The notes beneath the pieces are model-generated. The model had not been told where the DNA came from. It was given only the letters and a program-made list of their open reading frames with translations, and searched no databases. DNA of 64,000 nt from Paraburkholderia dioscoreae (lineage in GTDB: Bacteria; Pseudomonadota; Gammaproteobacteria; Burkholderiales; Burkholderiaceae), in NCBI RefSeq assembly GCF_902459535.1, contig NZ_LR699553.1:2976001-3040000 (forward strand). The letters are read 5' to 3'. The position numbers were made by a program, and so were the translations under genes. Position 1 is the first letter of the stretch; the number at the start of each line of letters is the position of its first letter. Shown here piece after piece: positions 44,607 through 52,903 of this stretch.

Positions 44607-45470
44607 TCACTCCTTGTTCGTCCAGACAAGCGGGAAATGCTCGCACGCAAACGGCTCGCCATCAGCAGGTGCGTCATCGGGAAGAGGCGGAGACATCTTC
44701 CCGCTGCGGCGCCGAACACGTGCATCATCTCCAAGCCAGCGCGTCGACAGAATCCGCCGGGGCGTGTCGCGCAAGTTGCCCGGGGCGCCGTGAAGGGTCA
44801 GCCCGTGAAAGACCAGCACGTCACCCGGCTGAACGCCCCATCCGAGAATGGGCCATGCCGGGCGGTCCGCTTCAATGTCCGGAAGCAACGCCCACCGCGG
44901 ATCGTCGTCCACGCGCAGCGATCCGTCAATGAAGCGCTGCGGCCGATACCAGGTGCCGGACCGCTGCGAGCCCCCCACGAACTCCAGCACCGCCTCGCGC
45001 GGCACGGGATCGACCGGCATCCACATCGTGCAGAACTGCGATCCCTCGACCGGGCTATACGGTTGATCCTGATGCCACGGTGTCGGCTTTGTCGCCCCCG
45101 CGTACTTCACCAATACATGGTCGTGCAGGAAAGTCACCGTTCGACTGGAAAACAGTTGAGCCGCAATCAGCCGCGCCGGCGATAAGCGCACGAATGCTTC
45201 AAACTCTTCGATCCTTTTCCAGTTGTTGGAGTCCTGAAAGAAGCGCTTCTCGCTTCCGTCGGCAAAGCTCGCTGCGGGTCCCGGCGCGGCCAGATTTCTT
45301 TCGATCCCTCGCCGCACGATATCCACCCACTCTGTTGAGAAGACACCGCGTAAGCAGACCGCTCCATTGCGTGCGAAATCTTCTATAACTGCCGCGTCAA
45401 GCGCCAATGCGTTCGCCTCCGCCGAAGCAGCGATATGGGCTTCATTCTCGTTAGATCGAGCATCGTTCAT
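44607..45470 (-). CDS. Phytanoyl-CoA dioxygenase family Fe(II)/2-oxoglutarate enzyme
   Basis: A 287-residue non-haem iron dioxygenase. The metal ligands are His133 and Asp135 in PWHQDQPYS and probably His227 in HGLTLHGAPGN; the Arg that binds 2-oxoglutarate follows in TPRRILSTRW. The family hydroxylates small molecules. GGGGAGA before ATG 45470 fixes the start. It is the last gene of the eleven-gene operon, 26 bp after the lyase gene, so it probably hydroxylates an intermediate or the imported substrate of that pathway. Confidence 0.88.
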   Translation of the reverse strand: MNDARSNENEAHIAASAEANALALDAAVIEDFARNGAVCLRGVFSTEWVDIVRRGIERNLAAPGPAASFADGSEKRFFQDSNNWKRIEEFEAFVRLSPARLIAAQLFSSRTVTFLHDHVLVKYAGATKPTPWHQDQPYSPVEGSQFCTMWMPVDPVPREAVLEFVGGSQRSGTWYRPQRFIDGSLRVDDDPRWALLPDIEADRPAWPILGWGVQPGDVLVFHGLTLHGAPGNLRDTPRRILSTRWLGDDARVRRRSGKMSPPLPDDAPADGEPFACEHFPLVWTNKE

Positions 45471-45496
45471 TTTCTCTCCCCGATGGAAGCTGTCGG

Positions 45497-47029
45497 TCAG
45501 ATATCGAATAGCGTATTGACAATGCCCGGCCTGGAACTTTCCAATGCCCAATTTTTCATTCTCTCGATGTCGTCGGCAAGGTAGCGGTCTTTCGTATAAA
45601 AGGAAACGCGCGCGCGAATCTGCACATGCTGTTCCTCCAGCAGTTCACTCGAACGCAGCGGACGATGAAAGTCCATGCCCTGCGCCGCGGCCATCCCTTC
45701 TATTCCCACGATAACAGCCGTGTTGTCGGTCATATCCTTGAGCCGTCTCGCAGCAAATGTGGCCATTGAAACGTGATCCTCCTGATTCGCCGACGTCGGC
45801 AAACTGTCCACGCTCGCGGGATGTGCGAGCGACTTGTTCTCCGAAGCCAACGCCGCGCTCGTTACCTGCGCAATCATGAAGCCGGAATTGATACCGCTTT
45901 CCTTCACGAGAAACGCCGGCAAGCCCGACATATGGCTGTCTAGCAACAATGCCGTACGTCGTTCGGAAATCGCACCAATCTCCGAAATAGCCACTGCCAG
46001 CGCGTCTGCTGCCAGCGCAATCGGTTCCGCATGGAAATTGCCGCCCGACAGCACATCGCCATTGTCGAAAACGAGGGGATTATCCGACGCGGCATTTGCC
46101 TCGATGGTCAGAATTCCCGCAACGTAGCGGATGTGGTCGAGGCATGCCCCCATGACCTGCGGCTGACAGCGAATCGAATACGGATCCTGCACGCGAGTCC
46201 CGTTTCCATGCGACGCGATGATGCCGCTGCCATCGAGCAGTGCCGCGAGACGCCCCGCCACGTCGATTTGCCCGCGCTGGCCGCGCGCAACATGAATGCG
46301 CGGATCGAAAGGCACGGTCGAACCTTTCACAGCTTCGAGCGACAACGCACCGGTAACCATCGCCGAAGCGAACACGCGTTCCGCGGCGAAAAGCCCCGAG
46401 AGCGCGAGCGCAGTCGACGCCTGCGTTCCGTTGAGCAACGCGAGTCCTTCCTTCGGACCTAATTCAAGTGCTTCGAGTCCGGCGACGCTCAAGCCTTCTG
46501 CGGCCGGCATGCGCTTGCCGTCGATGCGCACGTGGCCCACGCCCAACATCGCGGCCGCCAGATGCGCGAGCGGCGCGAGATCGCCCGATGCACCGACCGA
46601 CCCCTTGCTGGGAATGCACGGATAGACGCCGGCATTGAGCATCGAGATGATTGCGAGCACAACTTGCGGACGCACGCCCGAGTGACCGCGCGCGAGACTG
46701 ATCGCCTTGAGCGCCATGATCAGGCCGACGACATGGTCTTCCATCGGTTCGCCCGTGCCCACGCTGTGCGAGAGCACGAGATTCCTTTGCAACTCCGCGA
46801 TCCGCTCAGCGGGGATCGTCGTGTTTGCCAGCCGGCCAAAGCCCGTATTCACGCCATAGACGATCTTGCCGTCCGCGACGATCCGGCTCACGATGTCCTT
46901 CGATTTTTCGACCCGCTCGAGCGACGCGCGCTCGATCTGCACCATCGGTCGCGCTTCGATGATGCGGCGCAACTGACCGAGCGTTACCTGGCCCGGCACG
47001 AGAGTCAGAACTTCATCTGGTTTGTTCAT
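45497..47029 (-). CDS. hutH: Histidine ammonia-lyase-like enzyme outside a hut operon
   Basis: A 510-residue MIO-type lyase. The self-forming MIO triad Ala-Ser-Gly is at 147-149 in GSVGASGDLAPL. The catalytic Tyr58 (KIVYGVNTGFG) is present, as are QDPYSIRCQPQVMGACLD and LSGGNFHAEP. The substrate-selectivity pair is Ser87-His88 (LVLSHSVG), the form typical of histidine rather than tyrosine or phenylalanine lyases. It should convert histidine to urocanate and ammonia. No hutU, hutI or hutG is in the window. It follows the cucumopine-synthase-like pair by 59 bp. Confidence 0.88.
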   Translation of the reverse strand: MNKPDEVLTLVPGQVTLGQLRRIIEARPMVQIERASLERVEKSKDIVSRIVADGKIVYGVNTGFGRLANTTIPAERIAELQRNLVLSHSVGTGEPMEDHVVGLIMALKAISLARGHSGVRPQVVLAIISMLNAGVYPCIPSKGSVGASGDLAPLAHLAAAMLGVGHVRIDGKRMPAAEGLSVAGLEALELGPKEGLALLNGTQASTALALSGLFAAERVFASAMVTGALSLEAVKGSTVPFDPRIHVARGQRGQIDVAGRLAALLDGSGIIASHGNGTRVQDPYSIRCQPQVMGACLDHIRYVAGILTIEANAASDNPLVFDNGDVLSGGNFHAEPIALAADALAVAISEIGAISERRTALLLDSHMSGLPAFLVKESGINSGFMIAQVTSAALASENKSLAHPASVDSLPTSANQEDHVSMATFAARRLKDMTDNTAVIVGIEGMAAAQGMDFHRPLRSSELLEEQHVQIRARVSFYTKDRYLADDIERMKNWALESSRPGIVNTLFDI

Positions 47030-47088
47030 AGAGATACCATTTCACCTTGCTTGCAATGCGCGCCGCTCGAATATCGCTCAAACAGCAG

Positions 47089-48057
47089 TCAGGCCAGTTC
47101 GACCGTCATCCAGATCAACTTTTTGTTATCAAAGGTCGAGTCCCAAACTGCGCGGCCGACTTGCTCCAGCTTGCCGGCATCCGCGGCGTCGATTTCGCCG
47201 AGCACGGGCTGCGACAGGTCTTCCGTAGTCGGACCGTATTGCACGATAAATTTCTGTCCGGTCGACTGCGAATAGCGCAGACGGCCCACCGGCGCGTCGC
47301 AGATGCGTTCGCGCAAATGGATCGGCGCGGTGCTCAGTACAGGCGTCCATGCATACATCGACTCACCTGTCACGACCGCGTGATCCTGAATGACCGTGAA
47401 TGGCAGCGCCGCAACGACATCCCCGCACAGCTCGGGATTCTCTTCGCTTGCAAGCGTCGCATTGACCGTAATGCCGAGCGGTTCCCAACTGATACGAATC
47501 CGCTGCCCGCGCGTGATGCATGCGCGTGTCGCGCCGAGGTCGGCGACAGGCAACGGCGCGTCCTGCAGGCGGGCCTCGTCGTAGCGAAAGTGCTTGCCCA
47601 ATCCCCAAGGGAAATAGTGAAACGACCACGCCTGTAAACGGTTCGTGTAGGCAGTGAACGCACGCAGCGCCGCGACGACGTCGGAACGCGACGTACTGGC
47701 GCGAATCAGGCCGCGCAGTTCGACCGCGAGCTTACCCATCTTCGGAAAGCCGCTGTACCGCAGGTAGTTGCTATACGCCGGATCGAGCGCGTCGACGGTC
47801 TTTGACAGGCTGATCAGGTCAATCTCCGCATCTTCGGCCAACGCGGTGATGGGGTACAGCGTGTACATCGAGTAATCGCGCAGCATGCCGTGTGCGATAT
47901 CCCACGTGCCGAAGTACTGGCCATAGCTTCCCGCCGTGTTCTCCATTTCCCCGCAGCGCATGCTTGCGATTTCCTGCGGCTCTTCGGTCATCATCGCTGC
48001 GGTCATCGCTTCGACTTCGGCCGTGAATTCTCCCAGACTGCGTAGTTGCTCCGACAT
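47089..48057 (-). CDS. Cucumopine-synthase-like protein with swapped domain order (P2)
   Basis: A 322-residue protein. Residues about 25-157 form a helical bundle homologous to the C-terminal half of the adjacent protein (SYGQYF at 44-49, GMLRDY at 57-62). Residues 183-322 form a cyclophilin-like domain homologous to its N-terminal half (MYAWTP at 234-239, GRLRYSQSTG at 258-267). The cyclophilin-like part resembles DUF3830; the helical bundle, from memory, resembles the cucumopine synthase C-terminal bundle. That enzyme joins histidine and 2-oxoglutarate. Family assignment is not searched. GGAGAG fixes ATG 48057. It is followed by the histidine lyase gene. Confidence 0.7.
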   Translation of the reverse strand: MSEQLRSLGEFTAEVEAMTAAMMTEEPQEIASMRCGEMENTAGSYGQYFGTWDIAHGMLRDYSMYTLYPITALAEDAEIDLISLSKTVDALDPAYSNYLRYSGFPKMGKLAVELRGLIRASTSRSDVVAALRAFTAYTNRLQAWSFHYFPWGLGKHFRYDEARLQDAPLPVADLGATRACITRGQRIRISWEPLGITVNATLASEENPELCGDVVAALPFTVIQDHAVVTGESMYAWTPVLSTAPIHLRERICDAPVGRLRYSQSTGQKFIVQYGPTTEDLSQPVLGEIDAADAGKLEQVGRAVWDSTFDNKKLIWMTVELA

Positions 48058-48080
48058 CTTTCTCTCCATGAATTGATACT

Positions 48081-48105
48081 GGATCCCGATTTTCTTTCGG
48101 GATCC
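48081..48105. promoter_or_regulatory. Perfect hairpin between the two cucumopine-synthase-like genes
   Basis: GGATCCCGA (48081-48089) and TCGGGATCC (48097-48105) form a perfect 9-bp stem with a 7-nt loop. The AT-rich stretch 48105-48140 lies upstream of it in the direction of transcription. It could adjust the ratio of the two proteins by processing, attenuation or mRNA stabilisation. Confidence 0.55.
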
Positions 48106-48146
48106 TTAATTTATAGATTGAATCTACCCATATTATTTAAAGACGC

Positions 48147-49106
48147 TTACTCGGCGTCTGGCTTCCAGCGGCCCGGACGCTCCTGGCCGTCCTTGCTGCG
48201 GTTGTAGAACATGCCGAGATACCAGGGGAACATCTGATACGACCAGGCGCACAGCCGATTGCCATACTGGAGAAAGGCGCGCAGAACCTGCTGGATCTCT
48301 TCTTTCGATTCCGCCTTTGCCACGTATTCGCGCACTTCGCCAGCAAGCGCCTCCAGCTTCTTGAATCCAACGACCGACAGATAGCTGGAATATGGAACGT
48401 CGAGTTCGTTCAGCACCTGGCTCAGGGCCTTCGGCTCCAGCTTGCCGGCAAGCGTCAGGATCGGATAGATCGTGTACATGATGTAGTCGCGCAGCATGCC
48501 GTTTGCGAAGTCCCACGCACTGAAATACTGCCCATACGTCCCTGCGTCTTCCACTTCGCCCAGCCGCAACGCACGAATTTCTTCCGGTTCGACGAGCTGG
48601 ATGCGTTCCGCTTCGTCGTACAGCTTTTGTGCAAGCGGCGCCAGGTTTATCGGCTTCGCCGGCTTGCCTGAATGGCCCTGGCCTTCGTGTGCCGACACTT
48701 CCAGGAAGATCACGTCCTTCTCGTAGAACAGGTTGTTCCACACAGCCTTGCCCACGCCCGGCAGCAGATGGCAATATTCCGGCAGCACCTGGCCCAGCAC
48801 CGGCTGTGCGAGCGGCTCCTGACCCTTGCCGTATTGCACCGACATCTTGTTGCCGGTCGATTGCGAATAACGCAGACGGCCAATCGGGCATTCCGTGATC
48901 AGCTCGCGGTGATGCACAGGCGCGCTGCTGACCACCGGCGTCCATGCATACATCGACGCGCCGGAGACAACCGGATGCGCCTGCGTCACCTTGAACGGCA
49001 ACTGTTGCCAGAACTCTTCGCACAGTTCCGGATTGCGCTCGTCATTCAGTTCGGCCACGACTTTCACGTTCAGTTGCGGCCATGCGATATCGATCAAACG
49101 TCCCAT
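48147..49106 (-). CDS. Cucumopine-synthase-like protein, canonical domain order (P1)
   Basis: A 319-residue protein with a cyclophilin-like DUF3830-type domain at 1-138 (LPF at 36-38, MYAWTP at 52-57, GRLRYSQSTG at 76-85), a linker rich in Gly/Lys at 140-155, and a helical bundle at 172-302 (YGQYF at 191-195, GMLRDY at 203-208). This order is the one I recall for cucumopine/mikimopine synthase, which condenses histidine with 2-oxoglutarate in a Pictet-Spengler-like step. Whether this protein makes, cleaves or only binds such a compound is inference. AGAGGTG precedes ATG 49106; GTG 49115 is the weaker alternative. Confidence 0.7.
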   Translation of the reverse strand: MGRLIDIAWPQLNVKVVAELNDERNPELCEEFWQQLPFKVTQAHPVVSGASMYAWTPVVSSAPVHHRELITECPIGRLRYSQSTGNKMSVQYGKGQEPLAQPVLGQVLPEYCHLLPGVGKAVWNNLFYEKDVIFLEVSAHEGQGHSGKPAKPINLAPLAQKLYDEAERIQLVEPEEIRALRLGEVEDAGTYGQYFSAWDFANGMLRDYIMYTIYPILTLAGKLEPKALSQVLNELDVPYSSYLSVVGFKKLEALAGEVREYVAKAESKEEIQQVLRAFLQYGNRLCAWSYQMFPWYLGMFYNRSKDGQERPGRWKPDAE

Positions 49107-49207
49107 CAGAAACACCTCTTTAAAAAGACCACCTGGTTTTACAGTGCCCCGCCACGTGTCGTGGCGTTCACTTCGTCAATCGCGACGCTTGCGGCTTGCA
49201 CCGCGCG

Positions 49208-50005
49208 TCACGAGTTGCCACTCGCCACCCGGGCTCGCGGCGCCTTGGTTGCTTTCGCGGATTGCCGCTTGCCGTTGCGGCCGCCGCGCGAAAGCCACGC
49301 CTCGAGCCCGTGCTGTATGAAAGTCCAGACGCCGGTCAGCATCAGGTAATAAACCGACACGCCCAGATACACCTCGAAGGTCATGAAGGTCGCGGCCTGC
49401 ATCTGCTCGGCCACGCGAAACATCTCCGACACGCCGATCACGCTCAGCAGCGCCGTCGTCTTCAGCATATTGTTGAACTGGTTGCCGAGCGCCGGCACGA
49501 TGAGCGGCACCGCCTGCGGCAGCACGATGCGACGCATCGCCATTGCGGGCGTCATGCCGACGGCGAGCGCCGCTTCCATCTGGCCGGGGTTGATCGAGCC
49601 GACGCTCGCACGCGTGATCTCGCTCATATACGCGGCTTCATGCAACCCGAACGCGATCACACCGGCTACCAACGCGCCGCTGAGATGCAGCGGCCCGAGC
49701 GACATCACAGCGGGAAACAGATCGAAACCCACCAGATACGGCAGCCCGAAATAGATCAGCACCAGTTGAACCAGTACCGGCGTGCCGCGAAAGAACCAGA
49801 TGTAGCCCTGATTCAGCACGCGCAGCGGGAGCGCGTGGTGCATGCCCGACAGCCCCAGCACAACGCCGATCACGGTGCCGAGCAGTTGCGCTATCGCCGC
49901 CCCGAGAACCGTGACGACGAGTCCCTGCAGCAGAGCCGGACGCGGATCGAACACGAAGTGCAGGAAAAACGGCATATCGAAGACAAGATGCGGAGCGTGT
50001 GGCAC
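49208..50005 (-). CDS. Polar amino-acid ABC transporter permease (opine-type locus)
   Basis: A 265-residue permease with five to six membrane helices. The EAA loop is MEAALAVGMTPAMAMRRIVL near residues 142-161, and NNMLKTTALLSVIGVSEMF follows. The start is GTG 50005, because GGAGG lies 8-12 nt upstream; the inner ATG 49975 has no ribosome site. The last 30 residues are basic. It pairs with the binding protein upstream, but no ATPase gene is in this operon, so the energy-coupling subunit must come from elsewhere. Confidence 0.88.
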   Translation of the reverse strand: MPHAPHLVFDMPFFLHFVFDPRPALLQGLVVTVLGAAIAQLLGTVIGVVLGLSGMHHALPLRVLNQGYIWFFRGTPVLVQLVLIYFGLPYLVGFDLFPAVMSLGPLHLSGALVAGVIAFGLHEAAYMSEITRASVGSINPGQMEAALAVGMTPAMAMRRIVLPQAVPLIVPALGNQFNNMLKTTALLSVIGVSEMFRVAEQMQAATFMTFEVYLGVSVYYLMLTGVWTFIQHGLEAWLSRGGRNGKRQSAKATKAPRARVASGNS

Positions 50006-50064
50006 AGTGGGCCTCCATGCGTTGAGTCAGAGGTAGACGGCGCGAATCAGCGAGGGGCGCGCCT

Positions 50065-50925
50065 TTATTCGCACGGGTGCGCCGTGCTGCACAAGGTCAC
50101 GCCGTCGTCGATGCCCCATGTCTTCACGACCTTCTGCATGTCACCGTCTGCGTTCATGCGATCGATAGCGGCTTGCACGGCCTGCTTCAGTTCGACATTG
50201 CCCTTTGGAATCGCGATCGTCCAGGTCTTGGGCGGCACGGGCACACCGCCCACTTCGAAGCGGCCGTGGCTGCGTGAACGGTAATAATTGATGTTGACCG
50301 TGTCGCTCACGAACGCGTCGACCCGCCCAAGCGCCAGATCCTGATACGCGGCGGCGTTCGTGTTCAGCTCCACCGTTTCGATGGGCGGCTTGCCCGCTGC
50401 CTTGATCTGTTCATTGATCTGATGAAGCACCGAAGCGTTGCGGCTGCCGAGCAGCACCGCGACGCGCGTGCCGCCGAGATCCTCGAACTTCGTCAGATGA
50501 CGCGGATTACCGGCCGGCACCAGCAGTCCGGATGCAACGCGCCAGTAGTCGACGAGCTCATAGCGCTGCGCACGTTCCGGCGTCTTGCCGAGGCTTGCCA
50601 TGACCATGTCGCACTTGCCGGTGTCGAGCGCTGCGAAAATGCCGGAGAACTGGTAGTTATCGATGCGCGTCGGCACGCCCATCGCCTTGCCCACCTCTTT
50701 CATGATGTCGACCTCCGCGCCTTGTGGCGTCGATCCGTCGTCGGCCGTGCCGTCGGCAGGCGGATTCGACAGATCCGAACAGAACGCGAGGCCATGTTTG
50801 GCCATGATCGACGCGGGCGGCGCCACGGCTGCCGCAGCCGCAATACAAGGCACGACGCCCGAACACACGATGGCACAGACAGCCGCGGACGGCAGCCAGT
50901 TTGCGATACGAGAGATCATCTTCAT
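50065..50925 (-). CDS. Periplasmic amino-acid binding protein (opine-type locus)
   Basis: A 286-residue SBP family 3 protein. The signal peptide ends near GVVPCIAAAAAV. Mature features are GAEVDIMKEVGKAMGVPT, the CDMVMASLGKTPERAQ hinge and KTWGIDDGVTLCS at the end. Cys49 and the paired Cys near the C-terminus may form a disulfide. It should bind a polar amino acid or an amino-acid conjugate such as an opine. GGGGA precedes ATG 50925. It is 140 bp after dctM and 59 bp before the permease. Confidence 0.87.
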   Translation of the reverse strand: MKMISRIANWLPSAAVCAIVCSGVVPCIAAAAAVAPPASIMAKHGLAFCSDLSNPPADGTADDGSTPQGAEVDIMKEVGKAMGVPTRIDNYQFSGIFAALDTGKCDMVMASLGKTPERAQRYELVDYWRVASGLLVPAGNPRHLTKFEDLGGTRVAVLLGSRNASVLHQINEQIKAAGKPPIETVELNTNAAAYQDLALGRVDAFVSDTVNINYYRSRSHGRFEVGGVPVPPKTWTIAIPKGNVELKQAVQAAIDRMNADGDMQKVVKTWGIDDGVTLCSTAHPCE

Positions 50926-51065
50926 TCCCCATTTACTTAGTATGCCGAATTGACAGGTAGCCGCAAGCCTGCCGTGACGACGTTGGCTTCGCGGGTCTGG
51001 CTACAAAAATGCGTGATACGTTTTTCCGACTATTCGCGCCCTCCCCTGCGACGCAGACAACAGGA

Positions 51066-52352
51066 TCAGGAGGGCGCGCCCATCACCAGATCAGGCAGCC
51101 ACGTCGACAGCGAAGGGATCAGCGCCACGACGATCAGGACGATGAGCAGCGGAATCAGCAAAGGCAGTACTGCCATCGTGACGCGTTCCAGCGACACATT
51201 GGACACACGTGTCACGACAAAGAGGCCTACGCCCATCGGCGGATGCGCGATGCCGAGTGCGAGAGCGAGCGTCATCACCACGCCGAACTGCACGCGGTCG
51301 ATGCCGAACTGGTCGATGACCGGCAGCAGCACCGGCACGAGAATGAGCTTGGCCGGCGCGCTTTCGATAAAGCAGCCGATAAAGAGCAGGAATGCGACGA
51401 GCAGCAGCATCAGGACCGTCGGCGATTGCGTGAGCGTCAACACGAGCGCTGCCAGATGCTGCGGCGCCTGCTGGATCGCCAGCACCCAGCTCATGAAATG
51501 CGAGAAGCCGATGATCACCATGATCAGGGCCGTGACTGAAACCGTGTCGTTGATCGCTTGCCAGACTTTTTTCAGGTTGATGGAGCGGTACGCGAAACCG
51601 AGCAGAATCGAATAAACCGAAGCGAGAATGCCCGCTTCGCCAACCGTCGTATAGCCGCCCATCGTGCCGATCAGAATGATCGCCGGTGCGCCGAGCGCGG
51701 GCAGCCCGGCAATGACGGTACGCACCGCGAGGTCGAACGGCATGGCTTCCTCTCGCGGATAACCCCGCCTGCCGGCAATGATGCGATTGCACACCATCAG
51801 CGAAATCGCCAGCAATGTGGCGGGCACGATGCCCGCCATGAACATGCGGGCCACCGACGCATTGGCCATGGATGCGTACACGATGAACGCAATCGACGGC
51901 GGCATGATCGGCGCCATGACCGACGATGCGACGGACACAGCCGCGGCGAATTCAGCAGGGTAACCGCGCTCGCGCATGGCTTTCACTTCGATCGCCCCGA
52001 GTCCCGCGATGTCCGCGAGCGCCGAGCCCGAAATGCCGGAGAAGATGGCGGCTGCAATCACACTGACCTGAGCGAGGCCGCCCCGAAAACGCCCGACGAG
52101 CACCAGAGCCAGCGAGAAGATCCGGTCGGTCACACCCACCGCGTTCATCAGGTTGCCCGCTAGAATGAAAAACGGTATCGACATCATCGACGGGCTGTCG
52201 ATGCCTTCGAGCATCTGTTGCGGCAACACATAAAGCGCATCGGTGAAGCCGCTCATCGCGAATACGGAGAGCGCCGACGCGCCGATCGCCATCGTCACCG
52301 GCACGCCGAGGGCCATCAGACCGATGAAAAGCACGAACAGGAAGGCGGGCAT
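51066..52352 (-). CDS. dctM: TRAP transporter large membrane subunit DctM
   Basis: A 428-residue, 12-helix TRAP large permease. It starts MPAFLFVLFIGLMALGVPVT; conserved segments are FILAGNLMNAVGVTDRIFSLA, SGISGSALADIAGLG and APIMPPSIAFIVYAS. With DctP and DctQ it imports a carboxylated compound using the sodium gradient. The real start at 52352 is 5 bp after the dctQ stop; the frame continues further upstream only as overlap with dctQ. Confidence 0.93.
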   Translation of the reverse strand: MPAFLFVLFIGLMALGVPVTMAIGASALSVFAMSGFTDALYVLPQQMLEGIDSPSMMSIPFFILAGNLMNAVGVTDRIFSLALVLVGRFRGGLAQVSVIAAAIFSGISGSALADIAGLGAIEVKAMRERGYPAEFAAAVSVASSVMAPIMPPSIAFIVYASMANASVARMFMAGIVPATLLAISLMVCNRIIAGRRGYPREEAMPFDLAVRTVIAGLPALGAPAIILIGTMGGYTTVGEAGILASVYSILLGFAYRSINLKKVWQAINDTVSVTALIMVIIGFSHFMSWVLAIQQAPQHLAALVLTLTQSPTVLMLLLVAFLLFIGCFIESAPAKLILVPVLLPVIDQFGIDRVQFGVVMTLALALGIAHPPMGVGLFVVTRVSNVSLERVTMAVLPLLIPLLIVLIVVALIPSLSTWLPDLVMGAPS

Positions 52353-52357
52353 TGCGT

Positions 52358-52873
52358 TCACTCCTGCCAGGCGATTGCCGCGCCCGGCGACATGCGCCGC
52401 GCAGCGAGGTGATAGAGATCGAGCGATGCATCGATTGCGATCAGCCCGACGACAAGGAACAGCAGCAGCGCTTCGTCGTACTTTGGAATACCGACCAGAT
52501 CGATCACACCCTGCTGCAGTTCGACGATCTTCGGCGCCTGCCAGAGGATCGTCCCCGACACGAGCAGCACGACGACATCCCGTATCAGGCGAACGAACAC
52601 GCGACCCGCACCGCCGAGTTTGTTCACGAAGTACTCGATACAGATGTCGCGTCGCGTGCGATGAATCACATAGAAGCCCGCAAAGCACATCCACACGAAA
52701 AGCACTTCCGACCATCCGGTGAACGACGCGATTTCCTGATGATGGGTAATGCGCAGTCCGAGGTTGCACAGGCTCAGGGCAACGATGCCGAGCATCAGCA
52801 GGCCGGCGACCACCCGCAAGATGCTGCAGCAAAAATCCAGCAGCCGGTCGATATAACCTGTGAGCCTGTGCAT
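52358..52873 (-). CDS. dctQ: TRAP transporter small membrane subunit DctQ
   Basis: A 171-residue protein with four membrane helices and the DctQ signature around WSEVLFVWMCFAGFYVIHRT and HRTRRDICIEYFVNKL. It bridges the binding protein and DctM. Length is usual for the family. It lies 30 bp after dctP and 5 bp before dctM. Confidence 0.92.
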   Translation of the reverse strand: MHRLTGYIDRLLDFCCSILRVVAGLLMLGIVALSLCNLGLRITHHQEIASFTGWSEVLFVWMCFAGFYVIHRTRRDICIEYFVNKLGGAGRVFVRLIRDVVVLLVSGTILWQAPKIVELQQGVIDLVGIPKYDEALLLFLVVGLIAIDASLDLYHLAARRMSPGAAIAWQE

Positions 52874-52903
52874 ATCATCCTTCTCCCACTGTTCGTGACC
52901 GTG

